A DNA stretch of 29,944 nucleotides. Source: Hungatella sp. UBA7603 (GTDB lineage Bacteria > Bacillota > Clostridia > Lachnospirales > Lachnospiraceae). Where the stretch lies: positions 1 to 29,944 of the forward strand of contig DLJZ01000028.1 of assembly GCA_002478865.1 (NCBI GenBank), written 5' to 3'. A model generated the notes under the pieces. The model searched no databases. It saw only the letters and a program-made list of their open reading frames with translations, and was not told where the DNA came from. The number at the start of each line of letters is the position of its first letter. Within the stretch, counting starts at the first letter, position 1. Below, piece by piece: positions 23,866-29,944 of the stretch. Made by a program: the position numbers and the translations under genes.

Positions 23866-26142
23866 ATGAGCATTTATGATACATTAAATCCAATGCAAAA
23901 GGAGGCGGTTCTCCATACGGAGGGACCGCTTCTTGTGCTGGCCGGAGCTGGGTCAGGAAAGACCAGAGTACTTACACACCGGATTGCTTACTTAATAGAA
24001 GAAAAGGGAGTCAATCCGTGGAATATCCTTGCCATTACCTTTACCAACAAAGCGGCAGGCGAGATGAGAGAACGTGTGGACAGTCTGGTGAGTTTTGGAG
24101 CTGACAGTATATGGGTCTCTACGTTTCATTCCTCTTGCGTACGCATTTTAAGAAGACACATTGAAAGTCTTGGATATACCACAAATTTCACTATCTATGA
24201 TACAGACGATCAGAAGACCCTGATGCGTCATGTGTTAAAAGGTCTTGATATGGACCCCAAACTTTATAAGGAAAGAGCTATGCTAGGAGTGATTTCAACT
24301 GCGAAAAATGAGCTTATTTCCGCAGTTGAGTTTGAACTGAATGCATCTGGTGATTTCAGGCAGAAAAAGGTGGCTCAGGTTTATAAAGAGTACCAGAGTC
24401 AGTTGAAAAAGAACAACGCTCTTGATTTTGATGATCTGATTATGAAAACAGTACAGCTTTTTGAAGGCAGCCCAGAGATTTTAAACTATTACCAGGAACG
24501 TTTTAAGTACATACTGGTAGATGAGTACCAGGATACCAATACCGCTCAGTTTAAACTGGTTAGTCTTTTAGCAGGAAAATACAAAAATCTTTGCGTAGTA
24601 GGAGATGACGATCAGTCCATCTATAAGTTTAGAGGCGCAAACATTGAAAATATATTAAACTTTGAAAAGTCCTATCCAGGGGCGGTAGTCATTAAATTGG
24701 AACAAAACTACCGTTCCAGCCAGAGCATATTAAATGCAGCCAATGAAGTCATTCGCCACAACAGAGGTCGAAAGGATAAAACCCTTTGGACAGCCAATGA
24801 TGAGGGATCTCTGGTTCAGTTTAGGCAGTTTGATAATGCATCAGAAGAAGCGGATGCCATTGTTCGGGATATATTAAACAGTCCTACTGGTTATCAGGAC
24901 TGCGCAGTACTTTATCGAACCAATGCCCAGTCTCGTTTAATTGAAGAAAAATGCCTTCAGCACAATGTACCGTATCGCATGGTAGGAGGTGTCAATTTCT
25001 ATCAGAGAAAAGAAATCAAGGATATCCTGGCGTATTTAAAGACCATTGCAAACGGCAAGGATGATTTGTCAGCATTAAGAGTCATTAATGTTCCAAAGCG
25101 TGGAATTGGCGCTACTAGCATATCCAAAGTCCAGGCATTTGCTTCAGAACATGGCTTTGATATCTACGATGCCTTTTGCCGGGCAAAAGCAGTTCCTGGG
25201 TTAGGAAAAGCAGCGGACAAGGTCCTAAAATTTACAGAACTGATCGATGATTTCAGAAACAGAATTGCAGATGAGGCTTACACCATTCATGAACTGATTG
25301 AGGACATACTAGATGAGACCGGATATCTAAAGGAACTAGAGGCAGAAGGAGAAATTGAATACCAGACGCGTCTTGAAAATATGGAAGAGCTTATTAACAA
25401 GGCAGTGAGCTTTGAGGCAGAACACGAGCACCCAGATTTAAGTGAGTTCCTAGAAGAAGTGGCCTTGGTTGCTGATGTGGACCGCATGGATGATTCCGAG
25501 AACAGGATCACTCTTATGACACTGCATAGTGCCAAGGGACTTGAGTTCCCCAGCGTGTATCTGACCGGAATGGAAGATGGTTTGTTCCCTAGCATGATGT
25601 CTATCTCTTCAGATGATAAAGAGGATGTGGAAGAAGAGCGCAGACTTTGTTATGTTGGAATCACCAGAGCCAGGAATTTCTTGATGATGACCTCTGCAAG
25701 ACAGCGTATGGTAAATGGGGAAACCAGATACAGTAAGGTGAGCCGTTTTATAGAGGAAATTCCAGAGGGACTCTTAGACTCCAGCCGATTGGAGCCAAGA
25801 AATGCGAAAATCCGCACTTCAGCAGACTTTGATGACAGTGAATTGCCTTGGGGAAAGGCAGGAAAATCTTTGGGAGTCAGCAGTTTTGGACCAGGAAATA
25901 ATGCATATGCCTCCAAAACTGCCAAGCCTTCCTCTTCTCCTGGCTTTGGAAAAGCGTTTACAGTAGAAAAATCATCTTCTTTAAGTTACAAAGAAGGAGA
26001 CCGGGTCAGCCACATCAAGTTTGGAGAAGGACTTGTTATGGAGATTAAGGACGGCGGGAGAGATTACGAAGTCACGGTCCAGTTTGATAATGCAGGTGTT
26101 AAAAAAATGTTTGCCTCTTTTGCAAAACTAAAACTTTTATAA
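23866..26142 (+). CDS. pcrA: ATP-dependent DNA helicase PcrA (UvrD/Rep family)
   Basis: A 758-residue superfamily 1A 3'-5' DNA helicase. The N-terminal Q motif (LNPMQKEAV) is followed by Walker A AGAGSGKTR with Lys32, motif Ia ITFTNKAAGEM, motif II DEYQD (219-223), motif III GDDDQSIYKFRGA (246-258), motif IV with QNYRSS, motif V TLMTLHSAKGLEF and motif VI YVGITRA. The C-terminus has the Tudor-like domain (EGDRVSHIKFGEG...) that contacts RNA polymerase in PcrA. It acts in nucleotide excision repair, replication restart and removal of stalled transcription complexes. Length is normal for clostridial PcrA. It starts 3 bp after the patatin stop, with AGGAAAGGAAAAG upstream, so the two share a transcript. 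Confidence 0.97.
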   Translation: MSIYDTLNPMQKEAVLHTEGPLLVLAGAGSGKTRVLTHRIAYLIEEKGVNPWNILAITFTNKAAGEMRERVDSLVSFGADSIWVSTFHSSCVRILRRHIESLGYTTNFTIYDTDDQKTLMRHVLKGLDMDPKLYKERAMLGVISTAKNELISAVEFELNASGDFRQKKVAQVYKEYQSQLKKNNALDFDDLIMKTVQLFEGSPEILNYYQERFKYILVDEYQDTNTAQFKLVSLLAGKYKNLCVVGDDDQSIYKFRGANIENILNFEKSYPGAVVIKLEQNYRSSQSILNAANEVIRHNRGRKDKTLWTANDEGSLVQFRQFDNASEEADAIVRDILNSPTGYQDCAVLYRTNAQSRLIEEKCLQHNVPYRMVGGVNFYQRKEIKDILAYLKTIANGKDDLSALRVINVPKRGIGATSISKVQAFASEHGFDIYDAFCRAKAVPGLGKAADKVLKFTELIDDFRNRIADEAYTIHELIEDILDETGYLKELEAEGEIEYQTRLENMEELINKAVSFEAEHEHPDLSEFLEEVALVADVDRMDDSENRITLMTLHSAKGLEFPSVYLTGMEDGLFPSMMSISSDDKEDVEEERRLCYVGITRARNFLMMTSARQRMVNGETRYSKVSRFIEEIPEGLLDSSRLEPRNAKIRTSADFDDSELPWGKAGKSLGVSSFGPGNNAYASKTAKPSSSPGFGKAFTVEKSSSLSYKEGDRVSHIKFGEGLVMEIKDGGRDYEVTVQFDNAGVKKMFASFAKLKLL

Positions 26143-26206
26143 AAATAATAATCAATACATAAAATTCTGAAAAAATGTGAAAATGATAGTAAAAGACCCA
26201 ATATAA

Positions 26207-26215
26207 TGGTATAAT
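26207..26215 (+). promoter_or_regulatory. Extended -10 promoter of the small membrane protein gene
   Basis: TGGTATAAT is a perfect extended -10 element. No convincing -35 lies 17 bp upstream, which extended -10 promoters tolerate. It leaves an untranslated leader of about 65 bases before the start codon, with GAGAG and CTCTC (near 26231 and 26268) able to pair. Confidence 0.5.
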
Positions 26216-26288
26216 AATTGCGATAGGCAGAGAGACTATACTTTGCCGGAGATTAGGAAAGCAAGGCTCTCAGAAAGGACGTGGAGAC

Positions 26289-26582
26289 ATGAACAGATTT
26301 GATGCAATGAGTAAAGAGGCTATGAGCAGACTAGAAGATCTTATGAATTCAAGTAAAGTGAATGAATTGCTTCATAGAAGAGAACGGGAAGAAAAGAAGA
26401 AAAATTGTATTCTCTGGATATTGGCTATAGTAGGAGCCGTGGCAGCGGTGGCAGGCATTGCCTATACCGTTTACCGTTTCTTCACACCGGATTATCTGGA
26501 AGATTTTGAAGATGATTTTGATGATGATTTCGATGATGATTTTTTTGAAGAAGATCATGCAGTCGAAGGTTCTGAACAATAA
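26289..26582 (+). CDS. Small single-pass membrane protein with acidic Asp/Phe tail
   Basis: A 97-residue protein of no family I can name. The first 38 residues are charged and probably helical (MNRFDAMSKEAMSRLEDLMN...). A Lys-rich stretch (REREEKKK) then precedes one transmembrane helix (about 40-62, ILWILAIVGAVAAVAGIAY). The tail from about 70 is almost all Asp, Glu and Phe in repeated DDFDD units. Positive residues before the helix predict a cytoplasmic N-terminus and an acidic outside tail. A GAAAGGACGTGGAG ribosome site, its own promoter and a strong terminator show it is a real monocistronic gene. The tail could bind cations or cell-wall components, which is speculative. Confidence 0.78.
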   Translation: MNRFDAMSKEAMSRLEDLMNSSKVNELLHRREREEKKKNCILWILAIVGAVAAVAGIAYTVYRFFTPDYLEDFEDDFDDDFDDDFFEEDHAVEGSEQ

Positions 26583-26606
26583 GATTGGCATTATGATAGA
26601 GAAGGA

Positions 26607-26637
26607 GCGTGCCTCAATTAGTGAGACACGCTTTTTT
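26607..26637 (+). terminator. Intrinsic terminator of the small membrane protein gene
   Basis: GCGTG (26607-26611) pairs with CACGC (26627-26631) and CTCA (26613-26616) with TGAG (26622-26625), with one internal mismatch and a 5-nt loop, followed by six T. It lies 25 bp after the stop. Confidence 0.88.
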
Positions 26638-26673
26638 CTCGGGTAGAAATAAAAAAGGATAGGAGTCAATAGA

Positions 26674-28032
26674 GTGAAAAAGGGTGAAATATACGAAGGA
26701 ATCATTGGACGGTTTGATTTTCCGGATAAAGGCTACATAGAACTTCCGGAAGGAAAGATTGCGGTTAAGCACACACTGCCAGGACAAAAGGTACGTGTTA
26801 CGATTAATAAAAAGCGGGCAGGTCGGTTAGAAGGTAGGATTCTTGAAATACTAGAACCATCAGAGCTTGAAACAGCGGAGAATCCATGTACTCATTATGG
26901 TATCTGCGGTGGTTGTACGTATCAGACTTTGCCTTATGAAGAGCAGCTTAAAATTAAAGAAAAGCAAGTAAAAGATTTAATTGATAGCGTTTGTGAAGAT
27001 TATGAATTTGAAGGAATCAAAGGAAGTCCTATAGAAGATGGATACCGCAATAAGATGGAATTTTCTTTTGGGGATGAATTCAAGGGCGGTCCATTGGCTC
27101 TTGGTATGCATAAAAGAGGAAGTTTTTATGATGTCGTGACAACAGGTGATTGTAAGATTGTTAATTCTGATTTTACGGATATCTTAAAGGCGGTAAAGGG
27201 GTATTTTGAAGCGGAAGGAACTGGTTTTTATAAGAAAATGCAGCATACTGGCTATCTGCGCCATCTTCTGGTAAGAAGAGCGATTAAGACGGGGGAAATA
27301 TTAATTGATTTGGTTACGACTAGTCAGGAAGATAAGGATTTGAAACCTTTAACTGATATTTTATTGGGCTTATCTTTAAATGGGACGATAGTTGGAATTC
27401 TTCATACGTTTAATGACAGTTTGGCTGATGTGGTGAAGAATGATCGTACCGATATATTGTATGGTCAGGACTTCTTTTTTGAAGAGCTTTTGGGTCTTAC
27501 CTTTAAGATTTCTCCATTTTCATTTTTCCAGACCAATTCACTTGGGGCAGAAGTATTGTATGAAGCAACAAGAGGTTATGTTGGGGAGACAAAGGATAAG
27601 GTCGTGTTTGACTTATATAGCGGAACTGGTACGATCGCTCAGATCATTGCACCTGTTGCTAAGAAGGTTGTTGGTGTGGAGATCGTTGAAGAGGCCGTTG
27701 AGGCTGCTAAAGAGAATGCAAAGCGTAATGGTCTTGAGAACTGTGAGTTTATTGCTGGGGATGTATTAAAGGTTATCGATGAGATTCAGGACAAGCCGGA
27801 TCTAATTATTTTGGATCCGCCTCGAGATGGAATACATCCCAAGGCGTTGGGGAAGATTATTGATTTTGGTGTGGATAAGTTGGTTTATGTGTCCTGTAAA
27901 CCAACTAGTCTTGTGAGGGATTTGGTTGTTCTTCAGGAGAGAGGGTATAAGGTGGAGAAGGTTTGTTGTGTGGACATGTTTCCTTCAACCGCTAACGTTG
28001 AGACAGTTTGTTTGCTTTCAAAGAAACCTTGA
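26674..28032 (+). CDS. 23S rRNA (uracil-5-)-methyltransferase, RlmD/RumA type with Fe-S cluster motif
   Basis: A 452-residue SAM-dependent RNA methyltransferase of the TrmA/RumA family. It has an N-terminal TRAM-like RNA-binding domain (about 1-58) and a 4Fe-4S motif with Cys72, Cys78, Cys81 (C-x5-C-x2-C) and a fourth Cys160. The Rossmann methyltransferase domain shows the SAM loop DLYSGTGTI (313-321), DPPRDGI (381-387) and catalytic Cys408 in YVSCKP. It methylates C5 of a uridine in 23S rRNA; whether U1939, U747 or both is not decidable from sequence, so no symbol is given. The start is GTG at 26674 with ATAGGAG upstream. It has a paralogue at 28430-29806. Confidence 0.9.
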   Translation: MKKGEIYEGIIGRFDFPDKGYIELPEGKIAVKHTLPGQKVRVTINKKRAGRLEGRILEILEPSELETAENPCTHYGICGGCTYQTLPYEEQLKIKEKQVKDLIDSVCEDYEFEGIKGSPIEDGYRNKMEFSFGDEFKGGPLALGMHKRGSFYDVVTTGDCKIVNSDFTDILKAVKGYFEAEGTGFYKKMQHTGYLRHLLVRRAIKTGEILIDLVTTSQEDKDLKPLTDILLGLSLNGTIVGILHTFNDSLADVVKNDRTDILYGQDFFFEELLGLTFKISPFSFFQTNSLGAEVLYEATRGYVGETKDKVVFDLYSGTGTIAQIIAPVAKKVVGVEIVEEAVEAAKENAKRNGLENCEFIAGDVLKVIDEIQDKPDLIILDPPRDGIHPKALGKIIDFGVDKLVYVSCKPTSLVRDLVVLQERGYKVEKVCCVDMFPSTANVETVCLLSKKP

Positions 28033-28162
28033 TATTATAAGGGCGTGGAGGTGTTTTCCTGAAAGTATGAATTGGTGTTGGTAAAAATATATTTGGTGTT
28101 ACTGTATTCCTAAAAGGGGAATGCCTCCTGTTCATTTGGGGAATTTCGTGTAAAGAAAATTC

Positions 28163-28323
28163 TCAACTTCAAATATATTAATGTATACAACAGAAGATAG
28201 GGTACAAAAGTCAAAGATACCTTTGATGGATGGTTTTTAATTGATTAGATGGCAGAACAATTTCAGAAAACAAAAAGTGTAATTGGAAAACATGTTTGAG
28301 ATATTTTCATTGAAGTTGAATAT
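28163..28323 (+). pseudogene. Eroded remnant of a RhuM-family gene (N-terminal region)
   Basis: Between the two methyltransferase genes a short stretch reads like the N-terminus of RhuM-family proteins, but in pieces. One frame gives NILMYTTED (28172-28198). A frameshift follows near 28199, and the next frame gives TKVKDTFDGWFLID, stop, MAEQFQKTKSVIGKHV, stop, DIFIEVEY (28204-28323). Family members typically read YTTEDG.TKV...W.L...QMAELFQ...S.I.KHI.NIF.EGEL, so order and spacing agree across both stops (TAG at 28246, TGA at 28297). The first stop falls where Gln (CAG) is expected. The homology downstream is lost. This is recognition from memory of the family pattern, without an alignment. 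RhuM-like genes are often mobile or defence-island associated. Confidence 0.55.
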
Positions 28324-28326
28324 AAA
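28296..28326 (+). promoter_or_regulatory. Possible promoter of the second methyltransferase gene
   Basis: TTGAGA (28296-28301), 19-bp spacer, TATAAA (28321-28326). The spacer is a little long. It overlaps the end of the RhuM-like remnant. Between it and the chosen start, AGGAGGAAG is followed by a three-codon ORF (28368-28379) and then a ten-codon ORF (28384-28413), which could act as upstream ORFs. Confidence 0.3.
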
Positions 28327-28429
28327 AGAATTTTGAAAAGAAGAAATTAAAGGACAAAAGGAGGAAGATGACATTTTAAACAAATGATTTATGATAATTA
28401 CAGAAGTGTATAGAAAAGAGGAACGGAAG

Positions 28430-29806
28430 ATGGAAGCTGGTTTGATAAAGAAAGATAGTGAAGTAAAACTGAAATTTATAGATTTAACCTATGAAGGATT
28501 AGGCGTTGCGAAATATGATGGACTGGCTATCTTTGTTAAGGGAGTTTTGCCAGATGAAGAAGGAATTGTTCGTATTACAAAAGTGGAAAAAAGATATGCA
28601 TTTGGGGAGATACTCCGTCTAGATGTAATATCTGATAGTCGTGTAAAGGTGGAAAATCAATTACTGGATAGTACCATTCCTTTACAACATTTAAGTTACG
28701 AAAAGCAATTGGTTTTTAAATCAAAGATAGTAAAGGATATTTTTTCCAAAAGTCCAGTTTTAAAAGATTCCGTTATTTGCGAAACAATCGGCTCAAAAGA
28801 TGCATGGCATTACCGAAATAAAACCCAGGTGCCTGTTCGATCAAATAAAGGTAAGATGGAAACTGGAGTATTTGCAAATAGCTCACATCGACTGATTCCG
28901 GTTGATGATTTTAAAATCAATCTTCCGGGAATTGATGAAATTGTAGCAGGTGTAAGGGACATCCTCACTAGTTTCAATGAAAAGCCATATGACGAAGGTA
29001 CAAATACAGGCAATATCCGTAATATTATTGTTAGAAAAAGTAGCTATACGAATGAAGTTATGGTGATTATCATCACTCGTTCAAAAAGCTTGTTTCCTAA
29101 ATCAAAAATCATTCCGGCGATTGTGGAACGATTTCCCGAAATCGTTAGTATTGTTCAGAATATCAATAATAAAAGAACTTCTACAATCTTTGGCGAAAAA
29201 TCAGAAGTGATATATGGAAAATCAAGTTATCGAGAAGAAATACTTGGTAAATCCTTTGATATCACAGCCCAATCATTTTTACAGGTAAATATCCCTCAGG
29301 CAGAAGTGCTTTATACAAAAGTATTAGAGTTACTTGATTTAAAAGGAACAGAAGTAGTATTGGATGCATACTGCGGGATTGGAACAATTTCACTGGCTCT
29401 GGCGGATAAAGCCAAACGAGTTATTGGAATTGAGGTAATACCAGAAGCTGTTGAAATAGCAAAATTAAATGCGGTGAAAAATAATGTTGAAAATGTTATA
29501 TTTGAATGTGGTCTTGTTGAGGAAGTAATCACTGATTTTGAAATCTCACTGGATGCAGTTGTAGTGGATCCACCACGTAAGGGATTAGAGACGGCGTTTT
29601 TAGATTCGTTGTTGGAGATGAAGGTTAAGAAGGTTGTTTATATTAGCTGCAATCCAGCAACGTTGGTTCGAGATTTGGAGCAGTTTGTGGAATCGGGATA
29701 TGAATTATCTGAAATACAACCGGTGGATTTGTTTCCACAGACGGCACATGTTGAAGCGATGATAATGATGTCGTATTGTGGTTTGGATAAGAAAAACAGG
29801 GGTTAG
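28430..29806 (+). CDS. RlmD/RlmCD-like rRNA uracil-5-methyltransferase lacking Fe-S cysteines
   Basis: A 458-residue paralogue of the gene at 26674. It has an N-terminal TRAM domain (about 7-66) with LTYEGLGVAKYDG, the SAM loop LDAYCGIGTI (311-320), DPPRKGL (380-386), catalytic Cys407 in YISCNP, and the family ending TAHVEA. The four cluster cysteines are absent: by alignment to the usual C-x5-C-x2-C-x-L-Q-H pattern they are replaced by Val74, Asp80 and Ile83, and the fourth by Phe161. The catalytic core is complete, so it is probably active without an iron-sulfur cluster. The start ATG 28430 is chosen over 28391 because AGAGGAACGG lies just upstream and the TRAM domain begins there. A hairpin follows the stop directly. 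Confidence 0.88.
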   Translation: MEAGLIKKDSEVKLKFIDLTYEGLGVAKYDGLAIFVKGVLPDEEGIVRITKVEKRYAFGEILRLDVISDSRVKVENQLLDSTIPLQHLSYEKQLVFKSKIVKDIFSKSPVLKDSVICETIGSKDAWHYRNKTQVPVRSNKGKMETGVFANSSHRLIPVDDFKINLPGIDEIVAGVRDILTSFNEKPYDEGTNTGNIRNIIVRKSSYTNEVMVIIITRSKSLFPKSKIIPAIVERFPEIVSIVQNINNKRTSTIFGEKSEVIYGKSSYREEILGKSFDITAQSFLQVNIPQAEVLYTKVLELLDLKGTEVVLDAYCGIGTISLALADKAKRVIGIEVIPEAVEIAKLNAVKNNVENVIFECGLVEEVITDFEISLDAVVVDPPRKGLETAFLDSLLEMKVKKVVYISCNPATLVRDLEQFVESGYELSEIQPVDLFPQTAHVEAMIMMSYCGLDKKNRG

Positions 29807-29827
29807 ACCACAACATGTTGTGGTTTT
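29807..29827 (+). terminator. Palindromic hairpin directly after the methyltransferase stop
   Basis: ACCACAACATGTTGTGGT (29807-29824) is a perfect 18-base palindrome starting on the base after TAG; a 7-bp stem with a CATG loop is followed by TTT. The U-tract is short, so it is a weak terminator or, being palindromic DNA, a possible protein-binding site. Confidence 0.45.
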
Positions 29828-29850
29828 CGAACTAAAAATGAGTAAAAAGC

Positions 29851-29886
29851 GGGGCTAAGAAATGCAGTTTTTGGCCCCCTCTTTTT
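29851..29886 (+). terminator. Probable intrinsic terminator
   Basis: GGGGC (29851-29855) pairs with GCCCC (29874-29878), extended inward by A-T and G-U pairs to about 11 bp with a 6-nt loop. CTC and five T follow. It lies 45 bp after the methyltransferase stop. Confidence 0.5.
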
Positions 29887-29944
29887 GGCTCTTCCACGAA
29901 TGGCATAGGATGTTTCGCAGTTATCGAGACCGTTTCAAAGTCCG
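29887..29944. other. Unassigned right edge, possible insertion-sequence terminus
   Basis: The sequence beginning GGCTCTTCCACGAATGG vaguely resembles the GGCTCTT ends of ISL3-family elements. On the minus strand a frame stays open from the window edge for about 34 codons and stops near 29836. Neither is enough for a firm call. Confidence 0.15.

Noticed and set aside
26461..26646. Second plus-frame ORF over the small membrane protein tail
   Set aside because: It is an out-of-frame reading of the Asp-rich repeat (poly-Met/Ile/Lys) with no ribosome site.
28391..28429. Upstream ATG for the second methyltransferase
   Set aside because: It has no close ribosome site and the added residues lie outside the TRAM domain.

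Overview
The window looks like a chromosomal segment of a Gram-positive, endospore-forming anaerobe of the Clostridia, most likely a Lachnospiraceae member of the Lacrimispora/Lachnoclostridium type. This is an inference from moderately low GC, strong AGGAGG ribosome sites, YesM/YesN two-component regulation, a CUT1 sugar ABC operon without its own ATPase, a collagen-like (exosporium-type) gene and a PcrA helicase. No rRNA, tRNA, CRISPR array or complete mobile element was seen.

Layout. (1) 1-591, minus: 5' part of a collagen-like Gly-X-Y protein that runs off the left edge. (2) 830-6342, minus: an operon of a YesM-type sensor kinase, a YesN-type AraC response regulator and a cytoplasmic heparinase II/III-like lyase, closed by a clear terminator. 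(3) 6451-17875, plus and divergent: lipoprotein sugar-binding protein, two CUT1 permeases, GH2 beta-glucuronidase, GH88 unsaturated glucuronyl hydrolase, DUF2264 protein and a LacZ-type GH2 beta-galactosidase. None of the enzymes has a signal peptide. The plausible reading is that uronic-acid oligosaccharides are imported, cut by the lyase, and trimmed inside the cell by GH88, beta-glucuronidase and beta-galactosidase under control of the divergent two-component system. The glycan could be a glycosaminoglycan or a glucuronate-capped galactan; the sequence does not decide.

(4) 17903-19037: a small cupin and a DinB-fold protein. (5) 19067-22919: a good promoter, a 35-codon leader ORF whose Shine-Dalgarno lies in one arm of a 9-bp inverted repeat, two tandem intrinsic terminators, and then a heterodimeric ABC exporter pair with one degenerate ATP site. 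The arrangement resembles the translation-dependent attenuator of Bacillus bmrB-bmrCD and is the most interesting regulatory structure here. (6) 22981-26142: patatin-like phospholipase and PcrA helicase, nearly abutting. (7) 26207-26637: a small one-TM protein with an Asp/Phe-rich tail, with its own promoter and terminator. (8) 26674-29806: two paralogous RlmD/RumA-type rRNA uracil-5-methyltransferases. The first has the full 4Fe-4S cysteine set; the second has lost all four. Between them is an eroded RhuM-like remnant with a frameshift and two stops. The last bases hold two hairpins and possibly the edge of an insertion sequence.
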